Shown here piece by piece: positions 37,301 to 52,300 of a stretch of DNA of 64,000 nucleotides. The DNA lies in NCBI RefSeq assembly GCF_027579695.1, contig NC_083587.1, forward strand, positions 45,067,732-45,131,731, given 5' to 3'. Every line of letters begins with the position of its first letter. The first letter of the stretch is position 1. Under the pieces are notes generated by a model that saw only the letters and a program-made list of their open reading frames with translations, made no database searches and was not told where the DNA came from. The DNA comes from Neoarius graeffei (lineage: Eukaryota; Chordata; Actinopteri; Siluriformes; Ariidae). The position numbers and the translations under genes were made by a program.

Positions 37301-40300
37301 CTACAGCACACTTTTCCACTGTGCATCAGTCTGTTTCAGTTGAGCTCAGTCCCAGAGAATTTGGATGCGTTTCTGGACATTATTGATCTCTGGCTTCCAT
37401 TTTACATTTATAGCTGCAGTAATAAACTGTTTACCAACAATGTTTTTTCAGTGTGTTCCTGAGCTCATGTAGTAATATCCTTTATACAACCATATTGGTT
37501 TTTAATGCAGTGCCATCCAAGGGATCAAAGGTCACAGGCGTTCAGTGTTGGTCTTTGGTCTTACTCCTTATATGCTGAGATTTCTGTGGATTCTCCATCT
37601 TTTGATGATATTATGGATTGTCAATGGTGAAATCCCTAAATTCCTTGCAAATGTCTGTTGAGAAATGTTGTTCTTAAACTGTTGGACTATTTGCCAACGC
37701 AGTTCTTCACCCACCTCATCCTTGCTTGTGAACGACTAAGCCGTTCCAATTACCAATTAACCTGTTTACCTGTAGAATGTTCCAAACAGGTGTTTTTTGA
37801 GCTTTCTACAACTTCCCCAGTTGCTCCTGTCCCAGCTTTTTTGGAACATGTTGCAGGCATCAAATTCAGATGAGTGTACATTTACAAAAACAAGAAAGCT
37901 GATCAGTGTGAACATTAAATATCTTGTCTTTGTATTGTATTCAATTGAATATAGGATGAAATGGATTTGCAAATCATTGCATTCTGTTTTTATTTATGTT
38001 TCACAAGCCAGCTGTTTTGGAATCGGTGTTGTAATTATAAATGTATTCATATAGCCTAACGATAACATCATTCCTTTAAATTGGCTACTGATGCTCTTGT
38101 ATAACAAGCAGCGCAATATCAATATGAATCTCTGAAACTGCAAAACAACTTAGTAATTTAATGTTAATTGGATCTCCGAAAACAGGACTTCTTCAACCTC
38201 CAAACCTGTAAAGTTCTTCTTTTTAGTCTTTGATGCCATTTCATGAATGAACATGTGGTAGGACGTGCAGCCTTATATGGGATTATTGGGGCATAAATTA
38301 TGCTAATTTATAATTCTCATTGATGCATGCTAAATTAGGTTGCATTCATCATGTTTACACAGGCTCATTTACATGGGTATCTGAAGTTAGGAGCGTTTGC
38401 TGAATCGTACATGGCACACTCTTTTATGAACTGACTGTGTGAAACCAGTAAGAGGAATTGAAGATACAAATATGACAATGTTTTTACATGTTTACCATAG
38501 GGCGGCACGGTGGTGTAGTGGTTAGCGCTGTCGCCTCACAGCAAGAAGGTCTGGGTTCGAGCCCCGTGGCCGGCGAGGGCCTTTCTGTGCGGAGTTTGCA
38601 TGTTCTCCCCGTGTCCGCGTGGGTTTCCTCCGGGTGCTCCGGTTTCCCCCACAGTCCAAAGACATGCAGGTTAGGTTAACTGGTGACTCTAAATTGACCG
38701 TAGGTGTGAATGTGAGTGTGAATGGTTGTCTGTGTCTATGTGTCAGCCCTGTGATGACCTGGCGACTTGTCCAGGGTGTACCCCGCCTTTCGCCCGTAGT
38801 CAGCTGGGATAGGCTCCAGCTTGCCTGCGACCCTGTAGAACAGGATAAAGCGGCTAGAGATAATGAGATGAGATGTTTACCATAGTGGTTTCCAGTCACA
38901 GTTACACCACTTTCACCTACCAGGTCCTTTAAAAATATTTCATTTTCACCAGTTTACCATGTTTCCTTCTAAAACGGCAACTATACTACGATATATTCAC
39001 CCATGCCACGTTTTACCTGCTGCTTTTCTTCTGTCTTCTGCCATGGCTTGTTTCTTAAACAACTCCTTCCTACGCCAGTCCTCCTCCTCAACTCTCCTGT
39101 CCATGCTCACTAGCATAAGATATTGAAAGATATGAGATCAGAATAAGATCTTAGAGGAAGAGAGAAAGATGACTCAAAGAGCATAGAAAGGTTTTTTCAA
39201 CCTGATTTTTGTGAAACACGCTCCAGCAGGATGAACCAGTCATCAATCACCTCCCTATGACGCTCTTCTGCTTTTAATGTAGGCGCATATGGATGAAGTC
39301 TTTTGTCCTCCACCACACGGCTTCTCTTCACATCCTGTCTTAGTCGCCCCTTCTGCACCTCTCTTAATCCCTTTTCTTCCAGAATCCATGTGTCTGACAC
39401 ACCTGCTGCAGTACAGCCAAGATACAAAACAACATAAACCATTGTCCCATTTTCAGCTTAAAGGAGGGCTTTACATTTTGTTTCTCTCTTAAATGCAATT
39501 GAGAACAGATACAATTTAAAATGTAAGGCGGAATAGATTCCTCTGCATTCAACGATTGAAAAAAACTATGCTATAAATCTGTAATTTGCCCGATTCTAAC
39601 AAAAATGGAGATTTAATTATTTCACCACAAATTATAATTCGTTAACAATACCTGTGGCAGTGATCATCTTCTCAATCTGTGTCGGTGAAAAAAGCACAAA
39701 CCAGTTGTCTTCATCCTCACGTACTGGAGCAAGAATTTTCTTTTTCACTCCTCCTCCTATCACTTGCTTCTCTTTGATGATCATTGGCTTCGTGTCAAAG
39801 ATTACTCCCTTTTCCTTGATCGTGACTGTTTGTTGAGCTCTCAGGCCTGCTGCATCTTCATTAATCAATGTCATAGGTGTTAGAACCAAAAAGCACATTT
39901 CTCTTTCTAGCTGTGTTTACAACCCCGATTCCAAAAAAGTTGGGACAAAGCACAAATTGTAAATAAAAACAGACTGCAATAATTTACAAATCTCAAAAAC
40001 TGATATTGTATTCACAATAGAACATAGACAACATATCAAATGTCAAAAGTGAGACATTTTGAAATTTCATGTCAAATATTGGCTTATTTGAAATTTCATG
40101 ACAGCAACACATCTCAAAAAAGTTGGGACAGGGGCAATAAGAGGCTGGAAAAGTTAAAGGTACAAAAAAGGAACAGCTGGAGGACCAAATTGCAACTCAT
40201 TAGGTCAATTGGCAATAGGTCATTAACATGACTGGGTATAAAAAGAGCATCTTGGAGTGGCAGCGGCTCTCAGAAGTAAAGATGGGAAGAGGATCACCAA

Positions 40301-43300
40301 TCCCCCTAATTCTGCGCCGACAAATAGTGGAGCAATATCAGAAAGGAGTTCGACAGTGTAAAATTGCAAAGAGTTTGAACATATCATCATCTACAGTGCA
40401 TAATATCATCAAAAGATTCAGAGAATCTGGAAGAATCTCTGTGCATAAGGGTCAAGGCCGGAAAACCACACCGGGTGCCCGTGATCTTCGGGCCCTTAGA
40501 TGGCACTGCATCACATACAGGCATGCTTCTGTATTGGAAATCACAAAATGGGCTCAGGAATATTTCCAGAGAACATTATCTGTGAACACAATTCACCGTG
40601 CCATCCGCCGTTGCCAGCTAAAACTCTATAGTTCAAAGAAGAAGCCGTATCTAAACATGATCCAGAAGCGCAGACGTCTTCTCTGGGCCAAGGCTCATTT
40701 AAAATGGACTGTGGCAAAGTGGAAAACTGTTCTGTGGTCAGACGAATCAAAATTTGAAGTTCTTTATGGAAATCAGGGACGCCGTGTCATTCGGACTAAA
40801 GAGGAGAAGGACGACCCAAGTTGTTATCAGCGCTCAGTTCAGAAGCCTGCATCTCTGATGGTATGGGGTTGCATTAGTGCATGTGGCATGGGCAGCTTAC
40901 ACATCTGGAAAGACACCATCAATGCTGAAAGGTATATCCAGGTTCTAGAGCAACATATGCTCCCATCCAGACGACGTCTCTTTCAGGGAAGACCTTGCAT
41001 TTTCCAACATGACAATGCCAAACCACATACTGCATCAATTACAGCATCATGGCTGTGTAGAAGAAGGGTCCGGGTACTGAACTGGCCAGCCTGCAGTCCA
41101 GATCTTTCACCCATAGAAAACATTTGGCGCATCATAAAACGGAAGATACGACAAAAAAGACCTAAGACAATTGAGTAACTAGAATCCTACATTAGACAGG
41201 AATGGGTTAACATTCCTATCCCTAAACTTGAGCAACTTGTCTCCTCAGTCCCCAGACGTTTACAGACTGTTGTAAAGAGAAAAGGGGATGTCTCACAGTG
41301 GTAAACATGGCCTTGTCCCAACTTTTTTGAGATGCGTTGTTGTCATGAAATTTAAAATCACCTAATTTTTCTCTTTAAATGATACATTTTCTCAGCTTAA
41401 ACATTTGATATGTCATCTATGTTCTATTCTGAATAAAATATGGAATTTTGAAACTTCCACATCATTGCATTCCGTTTTTATTTACAATTTGTACTTTGTC
41501 CCAACTTTTTTGGAATCGGGGTTGTATATAAAATCTTAAAATTTTGTGACAATCATTTTTTCTTCGAGATAAAAAATGGAATGGTGCCTTCATTGGCCAG
41601 TTCTTGCAAAGTTACACTAAAGAACAGTACACGAAGAACACTACATAGATGATGGGTAGATGAATGGGTTCAGGTTTTTTAACAGGAGCTCAATGCAAAC
41701 ACTGTGAAATGCCTGCTGAAAGCTGATTGGCTGATGGAAGACGTGTTTTTTTTTTTTTAATAATCCATTCATCCATTAGTCATCAGTTTATCCACACTAC
41801 TCTGGAGTTTTCGAGCCCTAAAAACAGAGTCTCTGTTTTCCTTGTGCCAGCTGTTTATACTGGCACACACATGCCCAGGGTTTTTTGATTGATTTATTCA
41901 ATATAAAAATGATCTTGTACATAAGATATAAAATACAAGTACAAAAAACATTAAAATATTGGGATGACACAAGAAAGCGTAAACACTTATTTTATTTCCA
42001 TTGTGGTCCCTTGTACGTAAATGGTCATGTGATATGGCATGTTATTATGGACGGAGACTATTTCTGATATGGAGACAAAACAGAGACTTCCAAACGTCTC
42101 TATTTTTGGGTCTCAAAAACTCCGGAGTAGTGTGGACGCCAGGCGTACACGTAGCAAAAGTGATGCATTTTAAAACTAAAATGTATTAATGTGCCTTAGT
42201 GTAGACAAGCAAAAACTGAGACATTTGGTTCACTTGCTCATTGGGTTTTATCTGTTCACGGTGTATCCTTCCCTGATTCGTCACTCTGATATCTCATGAT
42301 CCTTTTCCAGAAGAAAACAAATGACATCAGCTAATCTGTGGTTGGTTGAAGAGAGCAACTGGACTTGCTTGAAGATTCTTGAAAACGTTTTGCATCTCAT
42401 CCTAAAGGCTTCCTCAGTTCTGTCTGTCTAATAGGGAGTATCCAGTGTTTATCCTCTCATGGATCATCATAGAATCCGAATCAGAATGCTGATGGCTGCA
42501 TTGTAGGTGGCTGATAAAAGATGTCATAGACCCCCACCTCTGTTCAATGATGGTCGTTCCAGGTTGACAAAAATGAACGATCCTCTCTGGCTAAGATGTC
42601 TGCCAGTTTTCTGGAAGTCCTCTCATACTCCCGCACCAGTCGAAGGGAACTCATCCCAAAGTGCGTAGAAACATATCTGTGACGAATCTCAGTCATCCAG
42701 GTACATAGTAAACTGTGGTTGGTTGAAGAGAGCAACTGGACTTGCTTGAAGATTCTTGAAAACGTTTCGCCTCTCATCCTAAACACAGATTACTATGTAC
42801 CTGGATGACTGAGATCCTTCACAGATATGTTTCTACGCACATTGGGATGAGTTCCCTTCAACTGGTGCAGGAGTATGAGAGGACGTCCAGAAAACTGGCA
42901 GACATCTTAACCAGAGAGGATCGTTCATTTTTGTCAACCTGGAACGACCATCATTGAACAGAGGTGGGGGCCTAAGACATCTTTTATCAGCCACCTACAG
43001 TGCAGCCATCAGCATTCTGATTCGGAATCTATGATGATCCATGAGAGGATAAATACTGGATACTCCCTATTAGTCAGACAGAACTGAGGAAGCCTTTAGG
43101 ATGAGAGGCGAAACGTTTTCAAGAATCTTCAAGCAAGTCCAGTTGCTCTCTTCTACCAACCACAGTTTACTATGTACCTAGATGACTGAGATTCTTCACA
43201 GAAATGACATCAGCTGTTTATACTGGCACATGCATGCCCAGTGAATGGTCATGTGATGTGTGTTATCGGGCGTGTTAGTATGGACGGAGATTATTTCTGA

Positions 43301-46300
43301 TACGGAGCTAAAACACTTGTCTGGATGGAGATTATTTTCGTTTTAAAATGCTGTTTTAAAACTAAAACATATTAGTCTGGACAGCCTTAGTTGTGCTGTC
43401 CATTTTATCTCTGTACCAATGTTATTGTGGAGAATTGTTTGCCCTTTAGGGGATTCACACCCCCTCTCCTTTCCCATCACCCTGCTCACCAGCAGCTAAA
43501 CAAAAAGTCACGATACTCTACACACAGAAACCCAACAGCGTCCTGAATAATCTTAGAGAGAAAGGGATAACCAAAACTCTTGATCTGTAGCTACATGATT
43601 TTTTTTTTTTTGCATAATGCTGTTGCCATGTGATGGGTCATGAATGATGTCTGATGGATAATTGCATGAATGAGCAATGGTTCCTAATAAAGTGACTAGT
43701 GAACGTGTGTGCTGCCAAAATCGCATTTTATATTATATAAAGCCAATTATCTAGCAGTTATTTTATTTTATTTTTTAGTCAAGTCAGCTGCCTAAAGTGT
43801 TGGTGAGGTAGCTAATCTTAAAAAGTTACAGGATGTCAAATTTGTAATCAAATACAAATTATGTGAAATGCTGTAAAAACAGATTATTCCAGGCCTCGGC
43901 TAGGTCTAATTTTACAGACGGCGAATTGGTCACACATCATGAAGACCCTTGAGAGACTCATCCTGGAGCAGATCCGGCCTATGGTCCAACCACTTCTTGA
44001 TCCCCTTCAGTTTGCCTACCAGCCCCGTCTTGGAGTAGAGGACGCAATCATCTACCTGCTCAACAAAGTCTACGGCCACCTGGACAAGCCAGCCAGCACT
44101 GTGAGGATCATGGTTTTTGATTTCTCCAGTGCTTTTGACACCATCCGGCCAGCTCTGCTGGGTGAGAAGTTGACAGCGATGCAGGTGGATGCCCCACTGG
44201 TGTCCTGGATTGTGGATTATTTGACTGGCAGACCACAGTACGTGTGCTTGCAGTGCTGTGTGTCGGACAGAGTGATCAGCAACACCAGGGCTCCGCAAGA
44301 GACTGTCCTTTCTCCTTTCCTTTTCGCTCTCTACACCACTGATTTCAACTACTGCATGGAGACCTGCCACCTCCAGAAATTTTCTGATGACTCTGCAGTG
44401 GTTGGACGTATTACCGGTGGTGATGAGAGCGAGTACAGGACAGTGGTGGACAACTTTGTCGCGTGGAGCAGGAAGAACCACCTACAGCTCAATGCAACAA
44501 AGATGAAAGAACTGGTGGTTGATCTGAAGAGAATCAGGGCTCCGGTGAACCCTGTTAACATCCAAGGGGTCAGTGTGGACGTGGTGGAGGAATATAAGTA
44601 CCTGGGGGTGTACTTGGATAATAAACTGGACTGGTCCAAAAACGTGGAGACGGTATACAAAAAGGGCCAGAGCCATCTCTATCTTCTGAGACGGCTGAGG
44701 TCCTTCAACATATGCCGAACGATGCTGCGGATCTTCTATGAGTCTGTGGTGGCCAGTGCCATCCTGTACGCTGTCGTCTGCTGGGGCAGCGGCTTGAAGG
44801 TGAAGGATACTAACAGACTCAATAAGATCATCAGGAAGGCCGGCCATGTTGTAGGCGTGGAACTGGACTCTCTGACAGTGGTGTTGGAGAAGAGGACACT
44901 GTCCAAAATAAAAATCTTAGACTCTCCTTCCCACCCTCTACATGAGGAGCTGATCAGCCACAGGAGCACGTTCAGTAAACGTCTGATTCTTCCACGCTGC
45001 ACAACTGAGAGACACAGGAAATCATTCCTACCTGCTGCAGTCAAGCTGTACAACGCCACTGTATAACTGCGGTACACTGTCTTACCATGTATACTGTATC
45101 CTTAACTCAGGCGCAATATATGTATATAGGAATCATTGTATATAAAATCACTTCATTTTGCTTTTACTTAAGTTATTGAACTTATTTAAATTTATTTTAT
45201 TTTTATTTATTCTTTTTTCAGACGATTTTATCTTCTATTTTTAGACACGTTTACTTCTTCTTTGATTCAGGAGCTTGGTAGCAAATTTGAATTTCCCTCC
45301 GGGGATTAATAAAGTAATTCTGATTCTGATAAGTCATTTCAAGAATCCAGACAATAACCCAATCCATACAATTTCATTACTTACTGTGAAGAGCAATAAA
45401 AAGAGAAGACACGTTTAGCAATGGAGAAATGAGAGATGCAAACTTGACCTCACCTGAAGGAACATCTCTCTTCTTGAAAGGTATTGGAATCGGCTGAACC
45501 ACTTCCTGAGATGCCTCTATCATTTCTCTTCTCTCCTCCTCAAATATTATTGGCTTTGCTTCCTTTTTGACTAGCTGTACTTCCTCCTTCCTGGTCTCTT
45601 TGTAAACATCTACAGCTGGAGCAGGTGTTGAAATAAACAAGATGCACCAATACGTGTGATTTTGCATATACAAGCGTGTGTGTGAGTGTTCACGTCCCTC
45701 TGTGTTTACCTGCTTCTTTAGGAGAAACATCCTGCAGGATAAACCAGTCATCTTCCACCTGTTTCTGTCTCTGTTCTTCTCTTTGTGCTGGTAAAGCTGG
45801 TTGTGTTTCTCTCACATGAATTGTTCTCTCCTCTCTCCATGTCTTTTCGTCTCCCACGTTTTTGTGCTCCTCTGCTACACGTACCCAAGGTGACTGGATA
45901 TCAATCTCTATTAATGTAAAAGAAGAAAAAATATACATATACACTATACATGGATGTCTGATGCCATGAAATGATTGAAGTTACCGAATGTAACAAAACA
46001 TTTTGAGTGTAAGTAACGCAAGTAAGTGGAACCATGGCTTCTGCAGTTGCCTCTGGAGTTTATGGCACAAATAATGAAGTTCATGACTTCCTTCTTGAAT
46101 TGTGTATCTACAATATGATCACTGGGCTCCATCAATGACTGTGTGACTTGTCAAACAGGTGGTCTTATCTGCTTATTGCAATGCCAAACACATTAACTAG
46201 AATGATGTCCATGACACCACACATTCAGACCGCACATGCAACGACAGACGTAGGTGATCCCGAAAATCAAATGACGCATCTGCATCAACTTTCTACGTCT

Positions 46301-49300
46301 AAATATTGAATCATTTGAACTTGAGTTGCAGAGTTAAATCACTACCTTTAGTCACCGTTTGGACACAGGGTTCCTATTTTACTAGTTTTATCTCCTATGC
46401 ATGCCAAGCTTGCTATAATCCTTTTTCTGAACTTTATTCCTTAATATTTGGTACGATTGTGGTAAGACATGCTTGGAAATCAATGGACCTTTCATAAGGT
46501 CCCATGAATGCTCAATTTGTTATCATTTCACTGTGTGATTAAACAACAAAATAGAATCTTGTACAAAGTTAGAAATATAAAAAAAAAAGTTATATCATTA
46601 TAATTAGCTGTACTAAATCACTCAAGGCGAACTATAACCCCAACTGCAAAAAAATTTGAGACACGGTGTAAAACATAAATAAAAATAGAATGTGATAATT
46701 TGCAAATCATGGAAGCCCTATATTTCACTGAAAATGGTAAAAAGACAACATATCAAATGTTGAAACAGACATCTGATTGTTTTTTTGAAAAATTTATGTT
46801 CATTTTGAATTTGATGTTAGCAACACGTCCCAGAAAAGTTGGGACAGGAACAATGAAAGAATGAAAAAGTTGCGTCATGCTAAAAATAAATAAATAAATA
46901 AATTTATTTAAAAAAAACTAATTTGGTTAATTGGCAACAGGTCAGTAACATGATTGTGTATAAAAAGAGCATCCCAGAGAGGCGGAGTCTCTCAGAAGTA
47001 AAGATGGCAAGGGGTTCACCGCTCTGTGAAAGACTGCGTGGGCAAACAGTGCAACAATTTCAGAATAATGTTCCTCAATGTAAAATTGCAAAGAATTTGG
47101 GGATCACATCATCTATGGTACATAATATCATTAAAAGATTCAGAGAATCTGGAGAAATCTCTGTATGCAAGAGACAAGGCTGAAAACTGTTATTTTTTCC
47201 CCCCATAGAGTCATCCGTCTGAGGTAGTAGTTACTATGCAAAATATATGCAAATTACTTGGTGCGGTTTTAGTTGTACCTGATGGACGCAGTGCAGGTTG
47301 CCTGGTCTGTGTAGCTCGTGGAAGCAATTCCAGCAAAATGTACCAGTCATCTTTCATCTGGACAGGTGTTAGAGTGTTTACTCTTTGGAGTTCCCCCTCT
47401 ATCCACTGTCTAATCTCTGCTTTTTGCTCTGCTGTGTCCATGGTAGGACCTTGAAGTTGTAAAAATACAGAAGTGATGTGGATAGAATTTATACAATTGC
47501 TTATGGGGATATATAGTAAATTTCCCCTACAGATTTTCTGTATACATTACTGTACAAAAGTCTTCGATACTGTAAGTTTTTCTGACTAAATTTGTCTTGG
47601 ATGTTTATTTTATGACTTCTACATTATTGAGTCAGTAAAAAATAAAACCTTTCACTTTTCCAAATATTACTATTCTACCTAAATTTAACACAAAATGTAG
47701 GTATGTCCATAAAAAAGGTCAGATATGTAACAGAACACTTTTCAGACAGAAGTGGGTGCTGGATGTCAGGGATTAGCTGCAAAAACGGAAGCAAGTGTGA
47801 CAGTTAATATCTCCAATAATCTCTAATAATCCATTCATTATTATTAATCCATATACAGCACATCAAATTTCAGGTTAGGACCGAGATCAGGAGTCTAAAA
47901 TACTCAAACCAGCTCATCTGGCATCAACAACCACGCCATGCTCAAAGTCAACGAGATCACATTTTTATCCCCGTTCTGAGATTTCATGTGAACGTTTTAA
48001 TGGCAGAAATGGATTTCCCCCATTTTGGGGGTGCCTGTGTTCATCAGTGAATTTAGTTGTGATGTCACACTCCACAGTCGTGGTTAATGGTCAATGGCTC
48101 ATATGAAAGTAGACACTCAGGGCTTTACGAATTTGCAGTTTTTCCATGAGTTTTTTTTAAACATACCTATCCTAATAAGTTTAAATGTTATAATTTATTC
48201 TATACAGAAATGAAAGATGTCGACTCGACGAATACACTCCTCACCTGAAGGAACATCTCTCTTCTTGAAAGGTATTGGAATCGGCTGAACCACTTCCTGA
48301 GATGCCTCTATCATTTCTCTTCTCTCCTCCTCAAATATTATTGGCTTTGCTTCCTTTTCGACTAGCTGTACTTCCTCCTTCCTGGTCTCTTTGTAAACAT
48401 CTACAGCTGGAGCAGGTGTTGAAATAAACAAGATGCACCAATACATGTGATTTTGCATATACAAGCATGTGTGTGAGTGTTCACGTCCCTCTGTGTGTAC
48501 CTGCTTCTTTAGGAGAAACATCCTGCAGGATAAACCAGTCATCTTCCACCTGTTTCTGTCTCTGTTCTTCTCTTTGTGCTGGTAAAGTTGGTTGTGTTTC
48601 TCTCACATAAATTGTTCTCTCCTCTCTCCATGTCTTTTCGTCTCCCACGTTTTTGTGCTCCTCTACTACATGTACCCAAGGTGACTGGATATCAATCTCT
48701 ATTAATGTAAAAGAAGAAAAAATATACATATACACTATACATGGATGTCTGATGCCATGAAATGATTGAAGTTACCAAATGTAACAAAACATTTTGAGTG
48801 TAAGTAACGCAAGTAAGTGGAACCATGGCTTTTGCAGTTGCCTCTGGAGTTTATGGCACAAATAATGAAGTTCGTGACTTCCTTCTTGAACTGTGTATCT
48901 ACAATATGATCACTGGGCTCCATCAATGACTGTGTGACTTGTCAAACAGGTGGGGTTATTTGCTTATTGCAATGCCAAACACATTAACTAGAATGATGTC
49001 CACGACACCACACATTCAGACCGCACATGCAACGACAGACGTAGGTGATCCCGAAAATCAAATGACGCATCTGCATCAACTTTCTACGTCTAAATATTGA
49101 ATCATTTGAACTTGAGTTGCAGAGTTAAATCACTACCTTTAGTCACCGTTTGGACACAGGGTTCCTATTTTACTAATTTTATCTCCTATGCATGCCAAGC
49201 TTGCTATAATCCTTTTTCTGAACTTTATTCCTTAATATTTGGTACGATTGTGGTAAGACATGCCTGGAAATCATTGGACCTTTCATAAGGTCCCATGAAT

Positions 49301-52300
49301 GCTCAATTTGTTATCATTTCACTGTGTGATTAACATCAAAATAGAATCTTGTACAAAGTTAGAAATATAAAAAAAGTTATATCATAATAATTAGCTGTAC
49401 TAAATCACTCAAGGCGAACTATAACCCCAACTGCAAAAAAATTTGAGACACGGTGTAAAACATAAATAAAAATAGAATGTGATAATTTGCAAATCATGGA
49501 AGCCCTATATTTCACTGAAAATGGTAAAAAGACAACATATCAAATGTTGAAACAGACATCTGATTGTTTTTTTTGAAAAATATATGCTCATTTTGAATTT
49601 GATGTCAGCAACACGTTCCAGAAAAGTTGGGACAGGGACAATGAAAGAATGAAAAAGTTGTGTAATGCTAACAAAAAAACAAAAAACAACAACAACAACA
49701 AAAAACTTATTTGGTTATTTGGCAACAGGTCAGTAACATGATTGGGTATAAAAAGAGCATCCCAGAGAGGTGGAGTCTCTCAGAAGTAAAGATGGCGAGG
49801 GGTTCACCGTTCTGTGAAAGACTGCATGGGCAAACAGTGCAACAATTTCAGAATAATGTTCCTCAATGTAAAATTGCAAAGAATTTGGGGATCACATCAT
49901 CTATGGGACATAATATCATTAAAAGATTCAGAGAATTTGGAGAAATCTCTGTATGCAAGAGACAAGGCTGAAAACTGACATTGGATGCCTGCGATCTTCA
50001 GGCCCTCAGGAGACACTGCATTAAAAGCAGACACGTGTCTGTAGTGGAAATCACTGTATGGGCTCAGGAACACTTCAGAAAACCATCGTCTGTGAAAATG
50101 GTTCATTACTGCATCCACAAATGAGAGTTAAAACCAGATATAAACAATATCCAGAAACACCACCTTCTCTGGGCCCGAGCTCTTCTATGATGGACTGAGG
50201 CGAAGTGGAAAATTGTCCCGAGGTCTGACGGATCAAAAGTAGAAATTCTTTTTAGAAATCATGGACACCACGTCTTCCATGCTAAAGAGGAGAGGGACCA
50301 TCTGGCTTGTTATCAGTGCACAGTTCAAAAGCCAGCATCTGTGATGGTATGAGGGTACATTAGTGCACATGACATGGGTAGCTTGTACATCTGGAAAGGT
50401 ATCATTAATGCTCAATTATATATACATGTTTCGGAGCAATATGCTGCCATCCAGACAAAAGCTTTTTCAGGGAAGGCCTTCCTTCGTTCAGCAAGACAAT
50501 GCCAAACTACTTTCTGCACATATTAAAACTGCATGGCTCAGTAGTAAAAGAGTCTGGGTGCTAAACTGGCCTGCCTGCAGTCCAGACCTGTCTCTCATTG
50601 AAAACATTTGGTGCATTATGAAGCGCAAAATATTACAAAGGAGACCCCGAACTGTTGAGCAACTGAAATTGTATATCAGGCAAGAATGGGACAACATTTC
50701 TCTTTCAAAACTACAGCAACTGGTCTCCTCAGTTCTCAAACGTTTACAGAGTGTTGTTAAAAGTAGAGGTGATGCAACACAGTGGTAAACATGCCCCTGT
50801 CCCAACTTTTCTGAAACATGTTGCTGACATCAAATTCGAAATGAGCATATATTTTTCAAAAAAGAATAAAATGTCTCAGTTTCAACATTTGATATGTTAT
50901 CTTTGTACTATTTTCAATGAAATACAGTATAGGGTTTCAATGATTTGCAAATGATCACATTCTGTTTTTATTTAGTTTATACGGCGTCCCAACTTTTTTT
51001 TGGAATTGTGGTTGCACTCGTACGAAGGTAAGAAAGCTGTGAATATGTTATATTAATATATTCTATAATTCCATACTGATCAATACATCACTATTATAAT
51101 TCAGAAATATGTTACAAAGAAAACACTGATTTTTTTCCCCTATAGAGTCATCTGTATGAGGTAATAGTTACTATGTAAATATATGCAAATTACTTGGTGC
51201 GGTTTTAGTTGTACCTGATGGACGCAGTGCAGGTTGCCTGGTCTGTGTAGATCGTGGAAGCAATTCCAGCAAAATGTACCAGTCATCTTTCATCTGGACA
51301 GGTGTTACAGTGCTTACTCTTTGGAGTTCCCCCTCTATCCACTGTCTAATCTCTGCTTTTTGCTCTGCTGTGTCCATGGTAGGACCTTGAAGTTGTAAAA
51401 ATACAGAAGTGATGTGGATAGAATTTATACAATTGCTTATGGGGATATATAGTAAATTTCCCCTACAGATTTTCTGTATACATTACTGTGGAAAAGTCTT
51501 CGATACTGTAAGTTTTTCTGACTAAATTTGTCTTGGATGTTTATTTTATGACTTCTACATTATTGAGTCAGTAAAAAATAAAACCTTTCACTTTTCCAAA
51601 TATTACTATTCTACCTAAATTTAACACAAAATGTAGGTATGTCCATAAAAAAGGTCAGATATGTAACAGAACACTTTTCAGACACTTTTGAGTGCTGGAT
51701 GTCAGGGATTAGCTGCAAAAACAGAAGCAAGTGTGACAGTTAATATCTCCAATAATCTCTAATAATCCATTCATTATTATTAATCCATATACAGCACATC
51801 AAATTTCAGGTTAGGACCGAGATCAGGAGTCTAAAATACTCAAACCATCTCATCTGGCATCAACAACCACGCCATGCTCAAAGTCAACGAGATCACATTT
51901 TTATCCCCGTTCTGAGATTTCATGTGAACGTTTTAATGGCAGAAATGGATTTCCCCCATTTTGGGGGTGCCTGTGTTCATCAGTGAATTTAGTTGTGATG
52001 TCACACTCCACAGTCGTGGTTAATGGTCAATAGCTCATATGAAAGTAGACACTCAGGGCTTTACGTATTTGCAGTTTTTCCATGAGTTTTTTTTTAAACA
52101 TACCTATCCTAATAAGTTTAAATGTTATAATTGATTCTATACAGAAATGAAAGATGTCGACTCGACGAATACACTCCTCACCTGAAGGAACATCTCTCTT
52201 CTTGAAAGGTATTGGAATCGGCTGAACCACTTCCTGAGATGCCTCTATCATTTCTCTTCTCTCCTCCTCAAATATTATTGGCTTTGCTTCCTTTTCGACT

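Larger units (their letters stand above)
35629..38040 (-). mobile_element. Tc1-related fossil with three nested SINEs
   Basis: Left end ACAACTCAAATTCCAAAAAA and right end TTTGGAATCGGTGTTGTAAT are the inverted ends of the CAACCCC-type Tc1 family. The interior lacks an open transposase. Nested are SINEs at about 35749-36092 (+), 36110-36293 (-) and 36432-36800 (+). Confidence 0.6.

Noticed and set aside
45690-45944. Exon B ORF taken as an independent gene
   Set aside because: No stop before the donor and no promoter; it is flanked by splice sites and fits between A and C.
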